A DNA stretch of 64,000 nucleotides. Source: an uncultured Bacteroidia bacterium (GTDB lineage: Bacteria > Bacteroidota > Bacteroidia > Bacteroidales > Prolixibacteraceae). A model generated the notes under the pieces. It ran no database searches. It worked only from the letters and a program-made list of their open reading frames with translations, and had not been told where the DNA came from. The stretch is from assembly GCA_903923905.1 (NCBI GenBank), contig CAIXZH010000014.1, forward strand, positions 1 through 64,000. The letters are read 5' to 3'. Both the position numbers and the translations under genes were made by a program. Positions 41,667 to 49,247 of this stretch are shown here, one piece after another (the first letter of the stretch is position 1; each line of letters begins with the position of its first letter).

Positions 41667-42776
41667 ATGTGGGGAGACATCTACATTTATAAGCCGATCG
41701 GACCACGCGACGGTGACGATGATAACGATGATCAGGTGATCACCGCTGGAGACATACAAAGCCAATTAGACTGGTGCGACGGGGATACCGTAACCGTACA
41801 CGTTAATTGTCCGGGAGGATCCTACTTTGAAGGGCTCGCCATCTTCCAGGCACTGAATACCTGTGAGAAAAAAGTTATTGTCAAAGTTGAAGGGATTGCC
41901 GCGAGCATGGCCAGCATCATCATACTTGCTGCGGATGAAATTGTGTTGTCGCCCTTTGCGCGGATTATGACTCACTGCATTCAGGGTACCAGTAACGGAA
42001 ATGCTTCGCAATTGCGCGCTGATGCTACCGAAATGGAAAATTTTGAAGGGTCGATGCTCGCCATCTATTCTGCTCGAACCGGACTCACCACGGAGGAATG
42101 CAGGGTGAAATTTATGAGCGATACCGACACTTGGTTCACTGCCGAGGAGGCTATTGCCGCCAAATTGGCCGATCGCATCGAAATGGGGAAATTGACCGCC
42201 AATATAGGCCGGGCGAATGATAACTTACCCCTGCGAGCCATCGCCCTATACCAATCCATGGCCGCATTATTAATTGTACCCAATCAATCAAAAGATATGG
42301 ATTTTCTGAAAATTAAAAACCAATTCCAACTCAGCGACGATGTTACTGAGGATGCCTTCCTTGCCCAGGTCGAGGGATGGCGGACAAAAGCCACCGAAGT
42401 GGAGCAGCTTACCGCTCAGCTCGACGGCTTTAAAACTGCTGCTGCACTAGCCGAGACCGCCCGCGTTGATGGGCTGATTGCTCAGGCTGTGAATGAAAAA
42501 CGGATTGTCGCATCACAAAAGGAGATGTGGAAATCGCTCTTTGCTGCCAATGCCGAGAATGCCGAAAAGGCGTTGATGGGTATTGCACCTGCTAAGGACC
42601 TTTCGAATATTAGTTCGACTTCGCTCAGTGGCAAGCTCAGCGAGAGGGATGAACTGACAAAACTGAGCTTCGACCAGATGGATCGCGGGAATAAGCTCGA
42701 GCATGTCCGCGCCCAATATTATGACTTGTACGAGGCCAAATTCGAAGAGAAATTCGGAAAGAAACCGGCGAAATAA
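41667..42776 (+). CDS. ClpP-like head maturation protease with scaffold domain
   Basis: A 369-aa protein. The N-terminal S14/ClpP-type protease has Ser80 in VEGIAASMAS, His103 in FARIMTHCIQ, and an aspartate near D154 (SDTDTWFTAEEA); the oxyanion element is VNCPGGSYFEGL. From about residue 210 a helical scaffold-like region follows (FLKIKNQFQLSDDVTEDAFL, VEQLTAQLDGFKTAAALAE). Protease and scaffold are thus in one chain, as in many tailed phages. It is expected to cleave the scaffold during head assembly. First gene of the rightward late operon. Confidence 0.9.
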   Translation: MWGDIYIYKPIGPRDGDDDNDDQVITAGDIQSQLDWCDGDTVTVHVNCPGGSYFEGLAIFQALNTCEKKVIVKVEGIAASMASIIILAADEIVLSPFARIMTHCIQGTSNGNASQLRADATEMENFEGSMLAIYSARTGLTTEECRVKFMSDTDTWFTAEEAIAAKLADRIEMGKLTANIGRANDNLPLRAIALYQSMAALLIVPNQSKDMDFLKIKNQFQLSDDVTEDAFLAQVEGWRTKATEVEQLTAQLDGFKTAAALAETARVDGLIAQAVNEKRIVASQKEMWKSLFAANAENAEKALMGIAPAKDLSNISSTSLSGKLSERDELTKLSFDQMDRGNKLEHVRAQYYDLYEAKFEEKFGKKPAK

Positions 42777-42805
42777 AAATTTAAAATTCTAATTCATTTT
42801 ATATC

Positions 42806-43870
42806 ATGAAAAAAATTGCATCCCTTTTAGTAGCCATTTTGTTTATAGCCATTTCAGCCACGGTTCTTGGCGCCGTGACGGGCATTGCCCCTGTTTACCT
42901 ATTTGCGGGTTTAACCGCATCATCCTTTATTCCTATGCCATCCGGAATATCGCTAATGGCTATTCAAAAGGAAATCTGGATTAACGACATTGTCGCCAAC
43001 CTTTTCAAGGCGAATCCCCACCTGAGTCACGCAGTGAATGCAGACGCCTTTGTCTATAATGGCAAAGTAGTTCACATTCCCAATGCGGGAACCAAGCCGC
43101 TTGTTACGAAGAATAGATCCTCATTCCCTGCAACTGTAATTACACGGACAGATAATGATATCACCTTTTCGCTGGATGAGTTCTCCTCAGATCCTATCAA
43201 GATCGCCAACGCTGATAAATATGAATTATCGTATGACAAGCGCGCAAGTGTAATGGGAGAGCAAAGCGCCGCAATTGCCGAGACAGTTGGCGATTGGTTT
43301 TACTATTACTGGTCGCCTTCTGCCGCCGGATCGTTATTGCGCACCACAGGTGCTAATGTTACCGCCCATATTGGTACGGGTAATCGGATGCTGATCCAGC
43401 TTGCCGACGTGAAACAAATGGCGAAGGCCATGGACCGGCTAAGCATTCCTCAGGACGGACGTTATGCCGCCTTGGATGCAGATATGTATGCTCAGTTTAC
43501 CGATATTTTGTCGGCGACCCAATACCGCGATTTTTCGGCTGCGTTTAATCCCGAAACAGGAGTTGTAGGCAAACTCTTTGGATTCACCTTCCTGGCTCCA
43601 AGGGCAAACGTATTGTGCTACAATAATGCAACGACACCTGTTGTTTATGATCCGTCCCAAACTCCAACAGCCGCCACCGCAATGGCAGCGGGCTTATTCT
43701 GGCATCAGGATTCCGTAATCAGAGCATTGGGTCAAAACGACTTCTTCGAGCACATTGCTTCCCCGTTGTATTATGGAGATATCTATTCGGTACTCGTTCG
43801 TGCAGGTGGACGTATCCGCAGAAATGATGCAGCCGGCGTGATTGCCCTAGTACAAGCTTTAGGCGTTTAA
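42806..43870 (+). CDS. Major capsid protein with hydrophobic N-terminal extension
   Basis: Major capsid protein of 354 aa, HK97-like in position and look (after the protease; NADAFVYNGKVVHIPNAG, PIKIANADKYELSYDKRASV, ALDADMYAQFTDILSATQYR). The N-terminal 50 residues are very hydrophobic (MKKIASLLVAILFIAISATV, then GAVTGIAPVYLFAGL), like a signal peptide plus membrane segment. A canonical-looking capsid start, MAIQKEIWINDIV, occurs at residue 51 (ATG at 42956). Either the extension is removed or embedded during assembly, or an internal start is used. Confidence 0.85.
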   Translation: MKKIASLLVAILFIAISATVLGAVTGIAPVYLFAGLTASSFIPMPSGISLMAIQKEIWINDIVANLFKANPHLSHAVNADAFVYNGKVVHIPNAGTKPLVTKNRSSFPATVITRTDNDITFSLDEFSSDPIKIANADKYELSYDKRASVMGEQSAAIAETVGDWFYYYWSPSAAGSLLRTTGANVTAHIGTGNRMLIQLADVKQMAKAMDRLSIPQDGRYAALDADMYAQFTDILSATQYRDFSAAFNPETGVVGKLFGFTFLAPRANVLCYNNATTPVVYDPSQTPTAATAMAAGLFWHQDSVIRALGQNDFFEHIASPLYYGDIYSVLVRAGGRIRRNDAAGVIALVQALGV

Positions 43871-43885
43871 TTTATAAACCATCCC

Positions 43886-43944
43886 CCGATAGGGGCACAA
43901 AAAGGCCGGCCCTATGTGACCGCCCCAATGTGCCCCACCATCGG
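43886..43944 (+). repeat. Hairpin between capsid and tail tube genes
   Basis: CCGAT (43886-43890) pairs with ATCGG (43940-43944) and GGGGCACA (43892-43899) with TGTGCCCC (43929-43936). Inside lies GGCCGGCC. A competing local hairpin CCCC-GATA-GGGG is also possible (43884-43895). There is no T run, so this is not a standard terminator. mRNA stabilisation, processing or partial attenuation are possible. Confidence 0.6.
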
Positions 43945-43963
43945 AGCTAACATATAAACTATT

Positions 43964-44371
43964 ATGGGATATCAATTAGGATCACAGGTGGCCATCAAAT
44001 GGAACGCTCACCTGCTTCTCGGAAAATTAACCGCAGGGTTTACAGGATCGACAGCCGTTGTTGACGTTACCAACGATACTTCGGCGGGCAACAAAGAGTC
44101 GCTCCCCGGCGATATCAGTGGGAGTGTATCATTCTCGGCAGTTTATGACCCGGCTGCCACCGCTGGCCAGGGGTGTGAAGATCTCCGTGCCGACTGGCTG
44201 TCAAAAGCTATACATCCGTTAATTTTTGGCGGAATAACTACTGGTGATCACATTACCACGGTGAGCGCCTACATCACCAAGTTTACCGACACCGGCAAAC
44301 ACGGTGACAAACGGACCTGTGACGTAACCTGGGAAATAACCGGCGCCATCGTTAGCGGAACCGCAGTATAA
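43964..44371 (+). CDS. Major tail (tube) protein
   Basis: A 135-aa beta-rich protein of the TP901-1 major tail protein type. Features: GYQLGSQVAIKWNAHLLLG start, GFTGSTAVVDVTNDTSAGN, GDISGSVSFSAVYDPAA, TVSAYITKFTDTGKHGDKRT and WEITGAIVSGTA. These fit tube proteins of non-contractile tails. No sheath gene accompanies it, supporting a siphovirus tail. Confidence 0.82.
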   Translation: MGYQLGSQVAIKWNAHLLLGKLTAGFTGSTAVVDVTNDTSAGNKESLPGDISGSVSFSAVYDPAATAGQGCEDLRADWLSKAIHPLIFGGITTGDHITTVSAYITKFTDTGKHGDKRTCDVTWEITGAIVSGTAV

Positions 44372-44382
44372 TCTAATCATCA

Positions 44383-44423
44383 AATAAAACCCCCGGGACC
44401 GAACAGGCGCCCGGAGGTTTATT
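44383..44423 (+). repeat. Hairpin between tail tube and chaperone genes
   Basis: Arms AATAAA-(A)-CC-CCGGG (44383-44397) and CCCGG-A-GGTTTATT (44410-44423) form a stem of about 13 pairs with one mismatch and a bulge. No T run follows on the plus strand. It mirrors the hairpin after the capsid gene. Confidence 0.55.
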
Positions 44424-44443
44424 GAAAAAATCAAATCGGGAAA

Positions 44444-44836
44444 ATGGTAAACGAATCAATCAAACTGGAATTTAAAGGACGCATCAGGGATCTCCGTTTC
44501 GGGATAGGACCCACACGCATACTCTGCGAAGATAGAGGTATCAATGTATCTGAAATGCAAAACATCGATCTTAATGAACTCATCCAGGACCTTATTGTTG
44601 CCTCGCTCAAATTTGAATGCCTGGTGTCGGGATCGGAGGTTGACTTCAATAAATGGGAGGTATACAACTTGATCACCGACATGGAGCAGGAGACCTTTCA
44701 GCAAATCTTCGATATCTTTATTAAGACGCGAACGGTGGGGAGGTCGATCTATGACACCTACCTTAAAAATCTGGAAAAAGGGAAAGATGCCGGAGTAAAG
44801 GCGGAGGTAAAAAAAAACAGACGTGGGACGACCTAG
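44444..44836 (+). CDS. Tail assembly chaperone, upstream frame (G-like)
   Basis: A 130-aa protein between the tube and tape measure genes, the position of gpG. It has an N-terminal beta segment (IKLEFKGRIRDLRFGIG), then helices (LNELIQDLIVASLKFECLV, FQQIFDIFIKTR) and a lysine-rich tail (AEVKKNRRGTT). Translation in frame stops at 44836. Just before, the codons AAA AAA AAC give the heptamer A AAA AAC, where a -1 shift would join it to the next frame. Confidence 0.85.
   Translation: MVNESIKLEFKGRIRDLRFGIGPTRILCEDRGINVSEMQNIDLNELIQDLIVASLKFECLVSGSEVDFNKWEVYNLITDMEQETFQQIFDIFIKTRTVGRSIYDTYLKNLEKGKDAGVKAEVKKNRRGTT
44812..44818 (+). promoter_or_regulatory. Programmed -1 frameshift site
   Basis: A AAA AAC in the zero frame (first A 44812, codons AAA 44813-44815 and AAC 44816-44818), within a run of nine As. 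After a -1 slip, reading resumes at CAG 44818 and continues open to 45141. A GGGATATCCC palindrome at about 44857-44866 could form a small downstream structure. Confidence 0.8.
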
Positions 44837-45141
44837 ATGAGCTTGCGGCAGAGATAGGGATATCCCCTGATCGTTTTGAGCGAATGACCTGGTGGGAGTT
44901 TGATTTGACGGTCAGGGGATATTTTTTGCGATACAACCGACAAAAGTGGATGATGCGCGAAATCATCTGGAATATCTGGGCGGCTAATTCAATGTCTGAG
45001 AATTTCAACCTAAGCCGGCAAGACCTGATGCTGCTCCCCTGGGACGAACCAGAACCCGAAATGATAGAACCCACTCCGGAGGAGCTGGAGGAGATTAACA
45101 GGAGGTTTGACGAGGCGCTAATTAGAAAGTTGGACAATTAG
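44818..45141 (+). CDS. Tail assembly chaperone, frameshift extension (T-like)
   Basis: The -1 frame after the slippery site adds 107 residues (QTWDDLDELAAEIGISPDRF then ERMTWWEFDLTVRGYFL) to the first 125 of the upstream frame, a fusion of 232 aa. An ATG occurs only at 44884, inside a conserved-looking block, so independent translation is less likely. The T domain ends in an acidic linker (WDEPEPEMIEPTPEELEEIN). The G/GT ratio normally governs tape measure chaperoning in lambda-like tails. Confidence 0.82.
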   Translation, partial: QTWDDLDELAAEIGISPDRFERMTWWEFDLTVRGYFLRYNRQKWMMREIIWNIWAANSMSENFNLSRQDLMLLPWDEPEPEMIEPTPEELEEINRRFDEALIRKLDN

Positions 45142-45153
45142 ACAATTAAGAGG

Positions 45154-47049
45154 ATGGCAGATATAAGTGACTTATATATACGGATTTTTGCAGACGGCAC
45201 GCAACTCGAGCAGGGGCTGAATAACGCCCAGGGAAAAGTTGACATCTTTAGCGAGGGGATGAATAAGCTCGGCAAACAGATGATGGAGGTTTTCTCGGTC
45301 GTGGCCATTGAAGAGTTTGTCCGGAACTGTGTTGATGCCGCCGATGAAGCGGCACGCGCAACAGCCAAGGTTGCTCAGGCTTTAAAGAATACCGGGGATG
45401 CCTCAGGACAATCGCTCGACAGCCTTAAAGCAGCGGCTATGGAACTCCAGGATACCACACTCTTTAGGGGAGACACCATACTAAACGATGTAACAGCCCA
45501 ACTACTTGCATTTTCGAACGTAGGTGTAGACTCATTTAAGCGTGCCCAGGCAGCAGCCTTGGATATGGCTACTGCCTTGGGTGATGGTGAGGGGTTGCAG
45601 GGGATGGCAAGGTTATTAGGCAAAGCATTACAGGATCCGATTGGGGGCCTAAATTTACTTCAACGCCAGCTTAGAATATTTACCCCTGATCAGCGCGAAC
45701 TGATTAAGAACTTTATGGAGGTCAACGACATTGCGGGGGCTCAGAATGTAATCCTGAGTGTTGTTGAAGGTCGGTATGGGGCGCAGGCGAAAGCGGCAGC
45801 AGACGCAAGTAATGGTCTTAAACAGTTTAGCAATGCGATGCATGAGGTTAATGCGGAAATTGGAACGGCTCTTACCCAGGGAAACGGTTTCAAAGACTTT
45901 TTAGCTGGCGCCGCCGGGGTCTTAGCTATGATGCTGGACAAAAACATCCCTGGATCAGTTTCTTATTTATTTACATCGCACAACGAATATTCGAAACCAA
46001 AAGTTATCGGAGGAGATACCCAGGAGCAAACTTCAACGGATGCAACATCAAAGCCGGAAACTACCTACGCAGATTTAACGGCTAAACTCAAAACTTACCA
46101 GGAAGAATTTAATGATTCAACTATTGAAACTCGAGCAGGAATAGCCGAGAAGATTACAGCTCTAAAGGCGGAGATTAAAGAGTGGGAGGACGCGGGGAAA
46201 GCCGTTGTAGATTATACAGGAACAATAAAAGGGCTTGAAAATGAGTTATCAGCGATGCAGACTGCAAAAGATGCAATGCCAACGGATAACCCGATGGGGA
46301 TTGCCGTTCAAAATGACGCTATCAAACAAAAAGAGGATGAAATAAACGTTTTAAAAAACGCTTCGGTTGCCTGGGTGACATATGGTGATTCGTTAAACAC
46401 AACAATTAATGGAAGAGTTGTTTCTGGTATTGATCTTATGTGCTCGTCGTGGGACAGATTCAAAGATACAACTATCAATACCCTTATGGATGTTTCAGCC
46501 AGCGAAAAAGTGATTATGGATAAAATGGCAGACGAAGAAAAAGACGCGGCAAAAAAAAGACAAATACAAATTGACGGACTCAATAAAATATTAGACACCG
46601 ACATGAGGACGAGTATAGGTAAAATGGCGAACTTAATTGGTGTGGCTATTGGCGATATTATATCAGGTCAGGAAAGTTTGGTAAATGCTTTTGGAAATAT
46701 GCTTGGCGGCTTACTAAAAACAGTTGGGGATGCTGCCATAACCCTTGGATCTACTTATTTGGCGATTGATGCCCTTGCGGATAACCCACTTGATCCGGCA
46801 GCTGCATTGGCCGTGATTGGAGTTGGAATTGCAGCTGTTGCACTTGGAGAAATTCTGACGAATGCAAGTAAGTCCTCCTCCTCATCTAGTGGTAGTAGTT
46901 CGAGTTCCGGATCGGCAAGTAATACGTTTGACACCCGAACACAGCAAGCCTCGCTTTTTCAAAATCAAACCGTTGAATTGACATTAAAGGGTCGGGATTT
47001 GGGTACCACAATCAAGCTTAATCAACTCTATTATAATCGTCAGGGGTAA
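45154..47049 (+). CDS. Tail tape measure protein
   Basis: A 631-aa protein. N-terminal helical region with a tail-tape-measure pattern (DLYIRIFADGTQLEQGLNNA, ATAKVAQALKNTGDASGQSL and TILNDVTAQLLAFSNVGVDS). Long coiled coils lie at about 300-480. A hydrophobic segment near 545-585 could be membrane-active (DPAAALAVIGVGIAAVALGE). A serine-rich stretch (SSSSSSGSSSSSGS) precedes a beta end. Length would predict a tail of roughly 90-100 nm if the usual residue-to-length rule holds. Confidence 0.85.
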   Translation: MADISDLYIRIFADGTQLEQGLNNAQGKVDIFSEGMNKLGKQMMEVFSVVAIEEFVRNCVDAADEAARATAKVAQALKNTGDASGQSLDSLKAAAMELQDTTLFRGDTILNDVTAQLLAFSNVGVDSFKRAQAAALDMATALGDGEGLQGMARLLGKALQDPIGGLNLLQRQLRIFTPDQRELIKNFMEVNDIAGAQNVILSVVEGRYGAQAKAAADASNGLKQFSNAMHEVNAEIGTALTQGNGFKDFLAGAAGVLAMMLDKNIPGSVSYLFTSHNEYSKPKVIGGDTQEQTSTDATSKPETTYADLTAKLKTYQEEFNDSTIETRAGIAEKITALKAEIKEWEDAGKAVVDYTGTIKGLENELSAMQTAKDAMPTDNPMGIAVQNDAIKQKEDEINVLKNASVAWVTYGDSLNTTINGRVVSGIDLMCSSWDRFKDTTINTLMDVSASEKVIMDKMADEEKDAAKKRQIQIDGLNKILDTDMRTSIGKMANLIGVAIGDIISGQESLVNAFGNMLGGLLKTVGDAAITLGSTYLAIDALADNPLDPAAALAVIGVGIAAVALGEILTNASKSSSSSSGSSSSSGSASNTFDTRTQQASLFQNQTVELTLKGRDLGTTIKLNQLYYNRQG

Positions 47050-47051
47050 AG

Positions 47052-49247
47052 ATGGCATACGCAACTAAATATCACTTTTCGATTACTGACGTCCTGGGGA
47101 TTACAACGCTGGTCAATCTAAAGCTAAATGGCTTTACCGGTACAGATAATGCGCTGGCTCAAGGTGGGATTACGTTCGAATTTGGGCAGACTCAGGCGAC
47201 CAGTGTGGTAAGAGGCGCATCAGCAAAGATCGGTCTTTGGTCACTTACTCAAGGCCAATTTGCTGAGTTTAGGGATATCACCGACCGCAGTTGGATGGTG
47301 GAAGTGATAAAAGGTGGTACCCCGTTTTGGTATGGTTGGCTTACGCCCGAAATATTTTCGGAACCGTTTAAATGCTCCATCCCATACCGTATTGAGCTTG
47401 TAGCCGTGGATGGATTAGGAGACCTGAGTAATATTGCTTACCCGGTGGACTTTTCTGCGGGAAGCGTCCTTCGGGTTAACTTTAGAACGATCATTAATCA
47501 GTGTTTAATCAATACCGGATTGGCACTTAACGTTTGCTTCTGTGCCAGTATCCGGCCTATAGTTACTTCGGGAGATGTATTCGATCTCGCTTATTATTCT
47601 CCCTATATGTTTGTAGATACGAATAATGTACCCTTTATGTGTAGCGACGTTATCGAGAACTTTCTTCCCCTCGGAATAACCGTTAAGCAATGCCGTGGGA
47701 AGTGGTATGTGATTCGAACTGAGGATTTAACTGGCCATGTGCTTTATTATGAGTATGACTCAACGGGAGCTTATGTGGCTGATTATTATTTGGACCTTAA
47801 CGAGACAATCGACGATACATCAACACCGGGCGCCATCAATTTACCGCTTAATCAAAGTGGGATCATGAGCCAGGTGGCCGCCTATAAAGAAGCCAGTATA
47901 CATGTGGATTATGGTAAAAAAACATCCATGCTTGACAACCCCGACTTTATTAACGCAGGTGATAACTGGACTGGACCGACGGGGATGTCATCAACGCCGG
48001 CACTTACTTTACCATCGCTGGTATACGGCGTAGTTAATGATGTTTATTGTGCGTTTATGGGCTATTACGATCGCTATAATGCCGGACTCAATATTAAGCA
48101 GTCTATCGCGGTTGCAGCTTCACCGAGCGAAGACTTTTGTTTCTCGCTTAAATATGCTTGCTGGTCGAATAGCTCAGATCCCCCTGGTAAGGTCACCGCC
48201 CTTAATGTGCAGTTCCAGGTGAGTCTGCACGCGCTTTTTGGAGGCACTACCTATTATCTTAACACAGCGACAGGATGGAGCACTACGCCTAATCTGATCA
48301 CGCTCCACAATGTGCCGTGCACGGATAATGAGACTTTATATTACTTAAACTTTGACCAATGGAGTGATTTTAAATGCACAACCAAACCACTACCCATTGG
48401 CGGCATATTGACGGTTACCTTATTCTGGTTACCGCAGACTCAGCCGGCGCCATTTACCTCACGAACGCCCTGTGGCTTGGCCTTTACCAATATCCTGGCT
48501 TATCATCCGGGTAATGATTATATATCGACACAGGATCTCAAGGGGGTTAATAATTCGGCTTGTAATTACATACCCAGTACACCGACGCTGATCATTAATG
48601 ATGCTCCAAATTTGCCTAATGCGTTTTTGATGTATCGTAATTATATCAGCAATTTGAGCGGTATCCCTACTACTTTGTGGGCCGCGGATGGCATAACCGG
48701 TAACTTCCCATTGTCGGAGCTTTATCTTCGCCACGACATTTCTGCACACCGACGTCCGCTGAAGATAATCACAATGACGTACCGGGGAAATCTCGAATTT
48801 GCGGGTACAATGACAGACCGGGACGGAAATTATTATGAGGTGGTATCGGCAATTCTTGATAGCCGTTCGGCACAGTGGAACGTACAGTTACGCGAGATTC
48901 TTGAGTTTCAGGATTTAAGTCCGGTAATATCGGTAATCGCAACGACCACCAGTTCTGCGGGGGGAAGCGGTACGGCTATTGCCTCGTCCTCCACACTGGC
49001 ACCGGTGATTGTTTACCTGGCCATCATATCCTTTATCGGTGTTTCCAACCCCACCATAAGCGGGTATAACGCCACTTATTCGGCAACGCACGGGCAATAT
49101 CCCACACTGAGGCTGATCACCATCGACTCCACGGGGAATCGCCTTGAAAGGACTGAAAAACCTAAATATATGATGGTCGGAGGTCTTATTGACTCAATAG
49201 TGTATGATTTAGCTATACCCGAAACGGGATTTATTTTATTGTCATGA
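47052..49247 (+). CDS. Baseplate/distal tail protein with C-terminal adaptor domain
   Basis: A 731-aa protein just after the tape measure. The N-terminal part (TKYHFSITDVLGITTLVNLK, FEFGQTQATSVVRGASAKI, IKGGTPFWYGWLTPE, YRIELVAVDGLGDLSNIAYP) is of the kind found in Bacteroidota siphophage tail-tip proteins. A central beta-rich jelly-roll-like part (about 300-520) could bind carbohydrate. The last 60 residues are duplicated in a separate small protein at 54622. The stop overlaps the next ATG (TCATGA). Confidence 0.75.
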   Translation: MAYATKYHFSITDVLGITTLVNLKLNGFTGTDNALAQGGITFEFGQTQATSVVRGASAKIGLWSLTQGQFAEFRDITDRSWMVEVIKGGTPFWYGWLTPEIFSEPFKCSIPYRIELVAVDGLGDLSNIAYPVDFSAGSVLRVNFRTIINQCLINTGLALNVCFCASIRPIVTSGDVFDLAYYSPYMFVDTNNVPFMCSDVIENFLPLGITVKQCRGKWYVIRTEDLTGHVLYYEYDSTGAYVADYYLDLNETIDDTSTPGAINLPLNQSGIMSQVAAYKEASIHVDYGKKTSMLDNPDFINAGDNWTGPTGMSSTPALTLPSLVYGVVNDVYCAFMGYYDRYNAGLNIKQSIAVAASPSEDFCFSLKYACWSNSSDPPGKVTALNVQFQVSLHALFGGTTYYLNTATGWSTTPNLITLHNVPCTDNETLYYLNFDQWSDFKCTTKPLPIGGILTVTLFWLPQTQPAPFTSRTPCGLAFTNILAYHPGNDYISTQDLKGVNNSACNYIPSTPTLIINDAPNLPNAFLMYRNYISNLSGIPTTLWAADGITGNFPLSELYLRHDISAHRRPLKIITMTYRGNLEFAGTMTDRDGNYYEVVSAILDSRSAQWNVQLREILEFQDLSPVISVIATTTSSAGGSGTAIASSSTLAPVIVYLAIISFIGVSNPTISGYNATYSATHGQYPTLRLITIDSTGNRLERTEKPKYMMVGGLIDSIVYDLAIPETGFILLS

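Noticed and set aside
44383-44423. Hairpin after the tail tube gene as an intrinsic terminator
   Set aside because: No T run follows on the coding strand and essential tail genes lie downstream, so full termination is unlikely.
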